Below, one piece after another: positions 1 to 6,736 of a stretch of 16,677 nt of DNA. The stretch is from SIG469 sp964384255 (GTDB taxonomy: Bacteria; Bacillota; Clostridia; Oscillospirales; Oscillospiraceae). Numbering within the stretch: the stretch's first letter is position 1; each line of letters begins with the position of its first letter. The position numbers were made by a program, and so were the translations under genes. Under the pieces are notes generated by a model that worked only from the letters and a program-made list of their open reading frames with translations, had not been told where the DNA came from and did not search any database. Location of the stretch: positions 1-16,677 of the forward strand of contig CAYLKH010000049.1 of assembly GCA_964384255.1 (NCBI GenBank). The letters run 5' to 3'.

Positions 1-280
1 CGGAATAGGTTTCCCAGCCGTTGGCGTCGGACTCGATCATCCAGTTGTCGCCGATATGGGTGTAGATGATGATTTCGTTCTCATGGTCGAGGGAGATGAT
101 TCTGGTCAGCTGGCTCATAGCACGATGGGACATGCCGCTGTGATGCATGGGGCCGTCGTTGGTCTTCCAGGTGATCTGAAGAATACCATCTTCGCGCTTC
201 ATGTCGGCAAAAGCCTTGAACCATTCTTTGTACTCGTCAAACTTGGGAAGCTTGACATAATCAGCCAAAGGTCTGCTCAT
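1..280 (-). CDS. Enoyl-CoA hydratase/isomerase (crotonase) family protein, 3' part cut by window edge
   Basis: Only the N-terminal 93 residues are visible; the gene runs off the left edge. The protein begins MSRPLADYVKLP and continues with a short helix, then GILQITWKTNDGPMHHSG and a stretch ending DHENEIIIYTHIGDNW. This pattern (beta strand with a small-residue turn, then a D-x-E-N-x-I/V-I-x-x strand) is the start of the crotonase fold. By memory it is closest in style to 6-oxocamphor hydrolase, a crotonase that cleaves cyclic beta-diketones by a retro-Claisen reaction, rather than to ordinary enoyl-CoA hydratase. The ATG at 278-280 is preceded by GGAGG (291-295) at 10 nt, which fixes the start. 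It is transcribed divergently from the ene-reductase at 600, so a joint pathway is plausible. The catalytic residues lie outside the window, so the reaction cannot be assigned. The family call is fairly secure; the diketone-hydrolase suggestion is tentative. Confidence 0.72.
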   Translation of the reverse strand, partial: MSRPLADYVKLPKFDEYKEWFKAFADMKREDGILQITWKTNDGPMHHSGMSHRAMSQLTRIISLDHENEIIIYTHIGDNWMIESDANGWETYS

Positions 281-390
281 AGTAAAGTGTCCTCCAATAT
301 GTAAATAATAATACAGGATAAGCAGATGGGAAAACGCAGGCAAAGGTTTGCATACGTACCTTATTCTACATATCCATCATTCTGATAGTA

Positions 391-419
391 ATATTAACAC
401 TATTTTAAAATATTGTCAA
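391..419 (-). promoter_or_regulatory. Near-consensus sigma-A promoter for the crotonase-family gene
   Basis: Read on the minus strand: -35 TTGACA (419-414), a 17-bp spacer (413-397) and -10 TAATAT (396-391). All six -35 bases and five of six -10 bases match the vegetative consensus with ideal spacing. Transcription would start near 384, giving a leader of about 100 nt before the ATG at 280. Such a strong core promoter on an accessory metabolic gene suggests that a repressor or leader element may control it, which is inference. Confidence 0.8.
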
Positions 420-494
420 GCAAGGTCGATGACTGTGCAAGGTGAATATCCCACAAAAATGCGGCCGTTTATTCTTCCATTTTTTCCAAAACGG

Positions 495-509
495 CATTAT
501 GTGATAATG
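495..509. promoter_or_regulatory. 15-bp palindrome, possible operator
   Basis: CATTAT-GTG-ATAATG is a perfect inverted repeat with 6-bp arms around a 3-bp centre. It lies about 30 bp upstream of the proposed -35 box (539) of the ene-reductase, a position suited to an activator. The flanks TTTTCC (482-487) and GGAAAA (511-516) are also complementary but not symmetrically placed. No regulator gene is visible nearby. Six-base arms can arise by chance, so this is only a candidate. Confidence 0.3.
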
Positions 510-538
510 AGGAAAACTGAACTGTTTGCATTTTCTGG

Positions 539-567
539 TTGCATGATGTTTTTTGCCGTGGTATCAT
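539..567 (+). promoter_or_regulatory. Candidate promoter of the ene-reductase gene
   Basis: TTGCAT (539-544), 17-bp spacer, TATCAT (562-567). The -10 matches five of six consensus bases and the -35 matches three of six. Transcription would start near 574, about 26 nt before the ATG at 600. The weak -35 fits a promoter that needs an activator, perhaps acting at the palindrome 495-509. This is inference. Confidence 0.4.
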
Positions 568-599
568 AGTTGTGAAGAAATGTTGAAAGGAATGATATT

Positions 600-2639
600 A
601 TGGCAATCAAATACCAAAACCTGACTAAACCCCTTAAGGTCAGAAACACCCTGCTCAAAACCCGCTTTGCCTATCCTACGGCTCAGCCCCATTTTCTCCA
701 GGGTCCCGAATCCTATCCGGCGGACCCCGTGGTCAGCTTCTACTGCTCCCTGGCTAAAAACGGCGCTGCGTTTTTGCTGTTCCACGATCTGGCCAACGAT
801 TATCAGCGTACTATGGGCGGATGGGATACCGGCCATTTTGCGATGTATGACCGATATGACAAGGGCGCGCAGAACTATTTTTCCCATTTCTGCCACATGG
901 TCCACTTCTATGGCGGCAAGCTGTGTACTTCCCTGATGCTGGATCTTGATACCAACTATACCGTTAACGAAAACGAACCCCAGCGTGGTCCCGGCGGTCC
1001 CGGCCCCATGTCATTCAGCGGCACCGATTTGACCGAAAGCGGCCTTGAATTTGCTTTCGGCTCTCTTATTGGACCCGAGGGCCAGGAGCCTAATATGAAG
1101 GGCATCGGCATGCAGGCCACCAAGACAAAGTTCTTTGATAAAGAGGCTATGGACGAATACATTGACGCAGTTATCGAACGCTGCGCCTTTTATAAAAACA
1201 TGGGCTTTGACGCGGCCATGATACCCACTGAATATTGCATCCAGTTCTATAATCCTGCAACCAACCACCGGAATGACGAATTTGGTGGCAGCGAAGAAAA
1301 CCGTCTGCGTTTTTCCCATTATTTCTTTGGCCGTCTGCGCAAGGCGCTGGGAGACGATTTTATCTTCTATTGCGGCGCACCTGTGGGCGGTGGTCCATTC
1401 GGTGGCGGAATGAGCATGGAGGATGCCGCAAAATGGCTTATTGCCATGGAGCCATATATCGATATTCTCAACATCCGCAGCGCCATGGGCGATGGCCTGA
1501 TGGAAGACGAATGTGACTGCTGTCCCGGCGCCGATAAGGCTGCTGAGCTTAAGGCTCTGGGCGTAACAACGCCTATTGCCGTATCTACTCCTTATATGGA
1601 TCTTGACAAGCTGGATGATGTTATTGGTTCCGGCAAGGCCGATATTATCCTTTCGTGCCATATGTTCCTGGCTAATGAGAATCTTGGCGAAATTCTTAAA
1701 GAGGGCAGAGGAGAGGACCTGAACCCCTGCATCCTGTGTCATGCCTGCCGCGGCGTAAGCTGGCAGGGCGAGTGGATGAGCCATTGCACCATCAACCCCG
1801 AAATGGGCATGGAATACAGAGTCGGAAAAATGATCGAACCGGTCAAAAAGCTCAAAAAGGTCGCCATCATCGGCGGCGGCCCCGGCGGCATCAAGGCTGC
1901 TCTGTGGCTGAAAGAAAGAGGCCACACTCCTGTGATCTACGAAAAGTCTGACTGTCTTGGCGGCCAGATCAAGCTGACCAGGGATTGCGATTTTAAGTGG
2001 AGACTTACCCGTTATTGGAAGTTCCTCCTTAATCAGGTCGAAAAGAACGGTATCGCGGTCCGCCTCAACACCGAGGCCACTCCCGAGATGATAGAAGCCG
2101 AAGGCTACGACGTTGTTATCGCTGCCACCGGCGCCACTGCCAAGGCTCCGAAAATCGAAGGCGCGGAATCAGCTAAATGGAATGCCATTGACGTATTTGG
2201 CCACGAAGCCCAGCTGGGCAAGAAGGTCGTTGTGGTCGGCGGAGCTTCTACCGCAGCCGAAGCCGCTATTTATCTGGCCCGCTCCGGCCACGAGGTGGTT
2301 GAGGTATGCCGCAAGAACATTGTGGCTTATGAGCTTAACCCCATCCGCGAACGCGGTAATGTCAACGAGCTGTCCGTCAAGAGCGGTGTAAAGCATTATC
2401 GCTGCGCAACTACTAACAAGATCGAGCCGGGTAAGGTATATATCACCGACAAGGACGGCAACGAGGTCGTTCTGGAATGTGATGATGTGGTCGTGTCCGG
2501 AGGCATGGAGCCTAATCGTGACAGCGCTATTGCATTCCACGGCTGCGCTCCGGAGTTCTACACCATTGGCGACTGCCATGCCGCAGGTAATATGCGCAAC
2601 GCAATTTACGACGCATATTCTGTTGCAATGCGTATCTGA
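600..2639 (+). CDS. NAD(P)H:flavin/Fe-S ene-reductase (old yellow enzyme, 2,4-dienoyl-CoA reductase / 2-enoate reductase type)
   Basis: 679 residues, the usual length for the FMN + 4Fe-4S + FAD ene-reductases of anaerobes. The N-terminal TIM barrel (about 1-370) contains the OYE-like stretch NPATNHRNDEFGGSEENR after residue 215. A cysteine cluster follows: C377, C380, C383 and C396. A first dinucleotide site GGGPGG (425-430) and a second Rossmann motif (about 543-556, VVVVGGAS) bind FAD and NAD(P)H, and the C-terminal YTIGDC (about 655-660) is the closing FAD motif. Such enzymes reduce activated C=C bonds (dienoyl-CoA, enoates, bile acids, steroids, flavonoids). Two oddities: the strongly conserved H-G-A-H-G-Y segment reads I-P-T-E-Y-C-I (208-214) and is three residues shorter, and the cluster spacing is CxxCxxC rather than the usual CxxCxxxC. 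The substrate is unknown. SD GAAAGG lies 9 nt before the ATG. Divergent from the crotonase-family gene. Confidence 0.92.
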   Translation: MAIKYQNLTKPLKVRNTLLKTRFAYPTAQPHFLQGPESYPADPVVSFYCSLAKNGAAFLLFHDLANDYQRTMGGWDTGHFAMYDRYDKGAQNYFSHFCHMVHFYGGKLCTSLMLDLDTNYTVNENEPQRGPGGPGPMSFSGTDLTESGLEFAFGSLIGPEGQEPNMKGIGMQATKTKFFDKEAMDEYIDAVIERCAFYKNMGFDAAMIPTEYCIQFYNPATNHRNDEFGGSEENRLRFSHYFFGRLRKALGDDFIFYCGAPVGGGPFGGGMSMEDAAKWLIAMEPYIDILNIRSAMGDGLMEDECDCCPGADKAAELKALGVTTPIAVSTPYMDLDKLDDVIGSGKADIILSCHMFLANENLGEILKEGRGEDLNPCILCHACRGVSWQGEWMSHCTINPEMGMEYRVGKMIEPVKKLKKVAIIGGGPGGIKAALWLKERGHTPVIYEKSDCLGGQIKLTRDCDFKWRLTRYWKFLLNQVEKNGIAVRLNTEATPEMIEAEGYDVVIAATGATAKAPKIEGAESAKWNAIDVFGHEAQLGKKVVVVGGASTAAEAAIYLARSGHEVVEVCRKNIVAYELNPIRERGNVNELSVKSGVKHYRCATTNKIEPGKVYITDKDGNEVVLECDDVVVSGGMEPNRDSAIAFHGCAPEFYTIGDCHAAGNMRNAIYDAYSVAMRI

Positions 2640-2658
2640 TCAATATAACAGATTAATT

Positions 2659-2693
2659 GGGGCCGTAAAAACCATCCCGGTTTTTACGGCCCC
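2659..2693. terminator. Hairpin terminator between convergent ene-reductase and purC genes
   Basis: A perfect 15-bp stem GGGGCCGTAAAAACC / GGTTTTTACGGCCCC with the 5-nt loop ATCCC, 20 nt after the ene-reductase stop and 14 nt before the purC stop on the other strand. No long T-run follows on either strand, but stem strength and position between two convergent gene ends support a bidirectional terminator. Confidence 0.8.
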
Positions 2694-2707
2694 AGAGTAT
2701 TGTACTT

Positions 2708-3391
2708 TTACTTGCCGAGGATCATGGCGGTCAATGCCATGGGTTCAACGATGGCGCCGTCTTTATACACGCGCATATTGCCGCTGGCGATCTCGTCAAT
2801 AAGGATGACCTCGTCGTTGTTATAGCCAAATTCAAATTTGATATCGTACAGGTCAAGACCTTTTTTAGCCAGATCATCAGCTACTATCCTGGTGATTTTC
2901 AGAGTCTGCTGCTTCATGTCGTTGAACATGGACTGGCTCATGATACCAAGAGCTTCCAAACCTTCGGAGGTGACCAGGGGATCGCCCTTGGCATCGTCCT
3001 TGAAGGTAGTCTCAACATAGCCGCCTGCCAGAGGAGTGCCGTCTTCGATGTAGTCGCCATATCTGCGAATAAAGCTGCCGGTGGCCTTCAGACGGCAAAT
3101 GACCTCAAGCCCTTTTCCAAAGACCTTTGCAGGCAGGACCTCCATGGTCGCGGCGTCAAGGTCTGCGCTGACATAGTGAGTTTTGATGCCCGCCTCTTTC
3201 AGAAGTTCGAAGAAATGGATCGAGGTTTCAAGATTTGCTCGACCAATGCCTTCAATGGTTAGACCAACGGTGTTTTCGCCGGGATCAAAAACGCCGTCTT
3301 TTCCGGTACAGTCGTCTTTAAAAAGAAGCATTACGTTACCGTTTTCAAGCTCGTATACGTTTTTGGTTTTGCCTTCGTAGATCTTTTTCAT
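2708..3391 (-). CDS. purC: Phosphoribosylaminoimidazole-succinocarboxamide (SAICAR) synthase
   Basis: 227 residues, near the usual 235-240 of bacterial PurC. It ligates aspartate to CAIR using ATP to give SAICAR, a step of de novo purine synthesis in the cytosol. Visible hallmarks are the N-terminal KKIYEGKTKNVYE (nucleotide-binding start of the family), EVICRLKATGSFIRRYG, and the C-terminal LYDIKFEFG followed by LIDEIASGNMRVYKDG. The last segment replaces the SPDTCRLWD form of Bacillus-type enzymes with an SGNMRVYKDG form, which as I recall occurs in other clostridial PurC proteins. SD AAAGGA (3402-3407) lies 10 nt before the ATG. The gene stands alone here: no other pur genes flank it, so it is either unlinked from the pur operon or part of a purine gene set lying elsewhere. 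I found no convincing -10/-35 pair or purine riboswitch in the 135 bp upstream. Confidence 0.95.
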   Translation of the reverse strand: MKKIYEGKTKNVYELENGNVMLLFKDDCTGKDGVFDPGENTVGLTIEGIGRANLETSIHFFELLKEAGIKTHYVSADLDAATMEVLPAKVFGKGLEVICRLKATGSFIRRYGDYIEDGTPLAGGYVETTFKDDAKGDPLVTSEGLEALGIMSQSMFNDMKQQTLKITRIVADDLAKKGLDLYDIKFEFGYNNDEVILIDEIASGNMRVYKDGAIVEPMALTAMILGK

Positions 3392-3612
3392 GTTTGACCT
3401 GTCCTTTCAGTTTATATGCTCGCAGAGCGCTGTATAAGTAAATCATAATATATTTGTATCACAAAATTTCCCTCATGAAAAGATGTGATTATGCCAAATA
3501 AGTAAAAATAATCAGGGCTAATATAGTGGATTATGGCGGCAGTCAGCAAAACTGCTCACAGTCGGCGAAGTTGCGGCATATTCTGGCATATAACAGATGT
3601 AAGGAGATGCTG

Positions 3613-4416
3613 ATGGTAAACTGGTTTTCGAGCCTGCCGCCATATTTTCAGGCACTGGGAGCGACCCTGTTCACCTGGGCTGTAACAGCCCTTGGTGCGG
3701 CGCTGGTTTTTGTATTTCGAGAAGTAAAACGGACGGTAATGGACGCGATGCTTGGATTTGCGGCAGGAGTTATGATCGCTGCGTCCTTCTGGTCGCTTTT
3801 GTCGCCGTCGATCCAGCTGGCGAACGCTGTTGGCCTGAATCCATGGCTGACGCCGTTGGTGGGCTTCTTGCTGGGGGGAAGCCTCCTGTTTGTGGGGGAC
3901 AGAGTGTTTTCAAGGGTCCAGCGGAAAAAGAACAGCGGTGAGGATATGGGGAGCGCAAAACGGTGTTTAATGCTGGTAAGCTCCATAACTCTCCACAATA
4001 TACCCGAAGGAATGGCGGTGGGTGTTGCCTTTGCATCCGCAGCTTATGGTCTTGAAGGAGCGACCGTAGCTGCCGCAGGGATGCTTGCGTTAGGTATCGG
4101 ACTTCAAAACTTTCCCGAAGGGACTGCGGTCAGCGTTCCCCTGAGGCGGGAAGGGATGAGTCGGGGAAAGGCGTTTTTCTTCGGTCAGCTCAGCGGACTT
4201 GCAGAGCCGGTTGCCGGGGTGGCGGGAGCCTGTCTGGTGCTTAGAGCAAGAATGCTCCTGCCATATATGCTGGCCTTTGCCGCCGGAGCAATGATCTATG
4301 TTGTCGTTGAGGAGCTTATCCCGGAAAGCCAGACAAACGACAAAGAGGATGTTATGGCTTTCTTTACGCTTATTGGTTTTTCGGTCATGATGGTGATGGA
4401 TGTTGCATTGAGTTAA
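3613..4416 (+). CDS. ZIP-family divalent metal transporter (GufA-like)
   Basis: 267 residues from the ATG at 3613. This start is chosen over an in-frame GTG at 3526 because AAGGAG (3601-3606) lies 6 nt before it and the upstream 29 residues are not membrane-like. It is an integral membrane protein with about eight hydrophobic segments and a charged, variable cytoplasmic loop after the third (RVQRKKNSGEDMG). The ZIP metal site is visible: H128-N-I-P-E132-G in TM4 and Q165-N-F-P-E169-G in TM5, with a late EELIPES motif. TM5 carries Q instead of the more usual H before N-F/I-P-E-G, as in many GufA-like members. Family members import Zn2+ and sometimes Fe2+ or Mn2+. It is monocistronic and convergent with the rhomboid-like gene. 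A metal-responsive operator was not recognisable upstream. Confidence 0.9.
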   Translation: MVNWFSSLPPYFQALGATLFTWAVTALGAALVFVFREVKRTVMDAMLGFAAGVMIAASFWSLLSPSIQLANAVGLNPWLTPLVGFLLGGSLLFVGDRVFSRVQRKKNSGEDMGSAKRCLMLVSSITLHNIPEGMAVGVAFASAAYGLEGATVAAAGMLALGIGLQNFPEGTAVSVPLRREGMSRGKAFFFGQLSGLAEPVAGVAGACLVLRARMLLPYMLAFAAGAMIYVVVEELIPESQTNDKEDVMAFFTLIGFSVMMVMDVALS

Positions 4417-4421
4417 AGGTA

Positions 4422-4454
4422 CCCCCTGACAGCTGCCATAAGGCTGTCAGGGGG
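4422..4454. terminator. Hairpin terminator between convergent ZIP and rhomboid-like genes
   Basis: Perfect 12-bp stem CCCCCTGACAGC / GCTGTCAGGGGG with a 9-nt loop, starting 5 nt after the ZIP stop and ending 5 nt before the stop of the opposite gene. T-tracts are poor on both sides; it most likely serves both genes. Confidence 0.8.
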
Positions 4455-4459
4455 AAAGC

Positions 4460-5338
4460 TTATTCAACGTGGATATGGTTATGAATGTGGTCCGGGCAGT
4501 AGCAGTAATAACCGTTGCATTTTGAGCAGTAACGAAAATCCAGCTGGGGATATTCGGTGTCGGTTTTGCCGCAGATATAGCATTTGTGACGATAGGCTTT
4601 TTGACCGCCGGAGGAATAGACCTTTGCACTTTCTGCCCAGTTGGGACCGGCCTTGCTGTTCTGGTTTTGGATATCGTTCATCCGGCGGCGGAAATTAATG
4701 CTTTGCTTTGAGTATTTGAGCCTTGACGAGCTGACCATGCTTTTCATTTGTGGCCAGAAGAATATCACATAGTTCAAGAGGGCAAAAATCGGCAGCAGGT
4801 TTGACGGGAACGTACCGCCTACGATCCCCAAAATGGTCAGCACCAGATAGGCGACCGCAAGGTATTTCATCTTGATGGGGATAATGAAAAACAGAAGCAC
4901 CCGGTTTTCCGGGTATAATGAGGCATAAGCCATAAACAGGGAAAAGTTGATGTAAAAAGCGGTTGCATAGGCATTGAGTAAAAGGGCGGCCACTGAGGTC
5001 AGCAAAACGCCGGTGAAATAAAAAATGTTGAACCTGAATGTTCCCCAGTCCCGTTCAAGTATACGGCCGATTATATAATAGAAATAAAGCTGGATGGCCA
5101 GAAACAGTAAACCACTGGTGTCGGGTATAAAAATGTATGTTACCATACGCCAGATCTGGCCGCTGAGGATCTTGGACCGGTTATAGCACAAAAAGCTGTA
5201 TATAGCTCCGCTGGGGTCGATATATGAAAACAGATATACAATGGCAATACCGATGGATATAAACATCATCAGGTTGGGGATGCCCTTATTATAATTGCGG
5301 GAGCAGAATCGGTCGAACCGCTGATAGAGCTTGTTCAA
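4460..5338 (-). CDS. Rhomboid-fold membrane protein, apparently protease-inactive, with C-terminal Cys/His metal-binding tail
   Basis: 292 residues from a TTG start at 5338-5336. AGGAGG (5346-5351) lies 7 nt upstream of this TTG. An in-frame ATG 30 nt further up (5368) would place that SD inside the coding region and has no SD of its own, so TTG is preferred. The N-terminal half has about six membrane segments with rhomboid-like landmarks: an L1-like loop before IWRMVTYIFIP, a long amphipathic segment LERDWGTFRFN, and LYPENRVLLFFIIPIKMKYLA. The catalytic Ser (GxSG) and the TM6 His are not present; the matching places read YINFSLFM and SNLLPIFALLNY. The soluble tail has C253-x2-C256, C271-x2-C274, C279, C281 and a final HIHNHIH, consistent with a zinc ribbon plus a His-rich end. 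The function is unknown; a scaffold or pseudoprotease role is inference. Confidence 0.8.
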   Translation of the reverse strand: MNKLYQRFDRFCSRNYNKGIPNLMMFISIGIAIVYLFSYIDPSGAIYSFLCYNRSKILSGQIWRMVTYIFIPDTSGLLFLAIQLYFYYIIGRILERDWGTFRFNIFYFTGVLLTSVAALLLNAYATAFYINFSLFMAYASLYPENRVLLFFIIPIKMKYLAVAYLVLTILGIVGGTFPSNLLPIFALLNYVIFFWPQMKSMVSSSRLKYSKQSINFRRRMNDIQNQNSKAGPNWAESAKVYSSGGQKAYRHKCYICGKTDTEYPQLDFRYCSKCNGYYCYCPDHIHNHIHVE

Positions 5339-5345
5339 GGAATTT

Positions 5346-5351
5346 CCTCCT
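5346..5351 (-). promoter_or_regulatory. SD site that decides the TTG start of the rhomboid-like gene
   Basis: AGGAGG on the minus strand, 7 nt upstream of TTG (5338-5336). It is the only strong SD near this start and shows that translation begins at TTG rather than at the upstream ATG. Confidence 0.8.
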
Positions 5352-5378
5352 AAAAAATCGTTTGACATTATTGTAGTG

Positions 5379-5397
5379 CCACAAACCGGTATTGTGG
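5379..5397. promoter_or_regulatory. Inverted repeat between divergent rhomboid-like and ahcY genes, possible operator
   Basis: CCACAA and TTGTGG arms (6 bp, perfect) surround the 7-bp centre ACCGGTA in the 150-bp gap between two divergent genes. The position suits a shared operator, but no regulator is linked and no clear promoter was found for either gene, so the call is weak. Confidence 0.28.
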
Positions 5398-5492
5398 TTA
5401 ATGATTTGTAAACAATGGCATCAATGTGGCTCTTTAATTATAGCATAAAATGTGTTAATATTAAACCACTAACGATATATGGAGTGTTAAAG

Positions 5493-6719
5493 ATGACAGA
5501 AACAGAACTGGTTCGCAGCGGCGTTATGAAAATCAACTGGGTCAGAGACTTTATGCCGACTCTGGAAGGAATACGCAGGCGTTTTGAAAAGGAACGTCCT
5601 TTCGAGGGTAAGCGGGTCACCGTATCGGTACACATGGAAGCCAAGACTGCGTATCTTTGCCTTGTTCTGAAAAGCGGCGGAGCAGACGTTCGAGCCACCG
5701 GCTGTAATCCACTGTCTACCCAGGACGATGTGGTTGCCGGACTCCGATCTCTTGGAATTCCGGTTTATGCAAAGCACGGAGTTTCCAACGAAGAATATGA
5801 GGCCCATCTTGTCCAGGCGCTATCTCATAAGCCCCATCTTATTATTGATGACGGCGGCGACCTGGTCGGCCTGCTTACCGGGAGCCACAGCGAACTGGCC
5901 GAAAACCTGATTGGTGGCTGCGAGGAAACCACTACCGGTGTCCACCGCCTTCGTGCCAAAGCTGCCGCAGGCACGTTGCCCTGGCCTATGATGAACGTCA
6001 ACGATGCCAAGTGCAAGCATTATTACGACAACAAATACGGCACCGGCCAGTCTGTATGGGACGGTATTATGCACACTACCAATCTGCTGGTGGCCGGAAA
6101 AACCGTTGTCGTAGCCGGTTATGGCTATTGCGGCAGGGGAGTTGCGATGCGGGCCAAGGGCATGGGCGCCGATGTTGTAGTGACTGAGTGCGACGCGGTA
6201 AAGGCGCTGGAAGCTGTAATGGATGGCTACAGAGTGATGACCATGGACGAGGCTGCGGCAATCGGCGATATTTTTGTCACTACCACCGGATGTAAGGACA
6301 TAATCACCCGGAGACATATGGAAAAGATGAAAAACAACGCCTTTTTGAGCAATGCGGGACACTTTGACGTTGAGATAAACAAAAACGATCTGGCAGAGCT
6401 TAGCGTTGAAAAATACCTTCGCCGCGAGAATATCGAAGGCTATGTTCTTAAAGACGGGCGAACCCTTAATCTCCTGGGTGAAGGACGTCTGGTGAACCTT
6501 GCGGCAGGAAACGGCCATCCGGCAGAGATAATGGACATGAGCTTTTCTGTCCAGGCCCTGGCCATGGAATATCTGCTCAATAATGGGCAGACCATGGCTC
6601 CCGGGCTTTATTCCGTACCCGATTCCATCGACGAGGAGATATCTGCTGTCAAGCTGGTCGCTATGGGCATAACCATCGACAAACTGACCAAAGAGCAGGA
6701 GGAGTATCTGGCGCAATAA
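5493..6719 (+). CDS. ahcY: S-adenosylhomocysteine hydrolase (short, archaeal/Thermotoga type)
   Basis: 408 residues from the ATG at 5493; GGAG (5481-5484) is 8 nt upstream. An in-frame ATG at 5415 has no SD and would add 26 unconserved residues. The enzyme splits SAH reversibly into homocysteine and a nucleoside using tightly bound NAD, removing the product inhibitor of methyltransferases. Visible active-site residues are H47, D119/D120 in DDGGD, E145 in EETTTGVHRL, and K175 with D179, whose spacing matches the human K186/D190 pair. The NAD-binding fold shows GYGYCGRG, then VVVTECD, and GHFDVEI follows. The ending PGLYSVPDSIDEEISAVKL is typical, and the K-P-D-H-Y-R-Y tail of long eukaryotic-type enzymes is absent. 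The adenine-site motif is H47-M-E49-A-K51 (HxExK) instead of HxTxQ, which may mean acceptance of S-inosylhomocysteine. It lies 17 nt before the HD gene, so the two are likely co-transcribed. Confidence 0.93.
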   Translation: MTETELVRSGVMKINWVRDFMPTLEGIRRRFEKERPFEGKRVTVSVHMEAKTAYLCLVLKSGGADVRATGCNPLSTQDDVVAGLRSLGIPVYAKHGVSNEEYEAHLVQALSHKPHLIIDDGGDLVGLLTGSHSELAENLIGGCEETTTGVHRLRAKAAAGTLPWPMMNVNDAKCKHYYDNKYGTGQSVWDGIMHTTNLLVAGKTVVVAGYGYCGRGVAMRAKGMGADVVVTECDAVKALEAVMDGYRVMTMDEAAAIGDIFVTTTGCKDIITRRHMEKMKNNAFLSNAGHFDVEINKNDLAELSVEKYLRRENIEGYVLKDGRTLNLLGEGRLVNLAAGNGHPAEIMDMSFSVQALAMEYLLNNGQTMAPGLYSVPDSIDEEISAVKLVAMGITIDKLTKEQEEYLAQ

Positions 6720-6736
6720 CGCCGGAGAAATAAAAA

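Larger units (their letters stand above)
281..599. other. Divergent intergenic control region between the crotonase-family gene and the ene-reductase
   Basis: This gap of about 320 bp contains no convincing gene. It holds the strong minus-strand promoter (391-419), a weaker plus-strand promoter candidate (539-567), a short palindrome (495-509) and the SD sites of both flanking genes (GGAGG 291-295 on minus; GAAAGG 585-590 on plus). A 73-codon reading frame at 348-569 has no SD and no recognisable protein features and is not considered a gene. The arrangement is that of a shared control region for two divergently transcribed genes. Confidence 0.6.

Noticed and set aside
1011..1925. 304-codon open frame antisense to the ene-reductase
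   Set aside because: No SD, no family resemblance, and full overlap with a convincing flavoenzyme gene; a codon-bias shadow.
3392..3525. Purine riboswitch or clear promoter ahead of purC
   Set aside because: No purine aptamer core or terminator is visible, and only poor -35/-10 pairs such as TTTTCA-17-TACAAA can be drawn.
3468..3594. Small repeats upstream of the ZIP gene (TGATTAT...ATAATCA at 3486-3514; GGCATAT twice at 3575-3592) as metal-regulator sites
   Set aside because: Arms are short and AT-rich, they do not match a Zur, Fur or MntR box I can recognise, and no clear promoter could be placed beside them.
3526..3612. GTG-initiated 29-residue extension of the ZIP transporter
   Set aside because: No SD before the GTG, while AAGGAG lies 6 nt before the ATG at 3613; the extension is not membrane-like.
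5398..5492. SAH riboswitch or S-box in front of ahcY
   Set aside because: The leader is short and AT-rich, with none of the conserved aptamer segments and no terminator hairpin. Candidate -10 boxes (TAATAT 5456-5461) lack a good -35.
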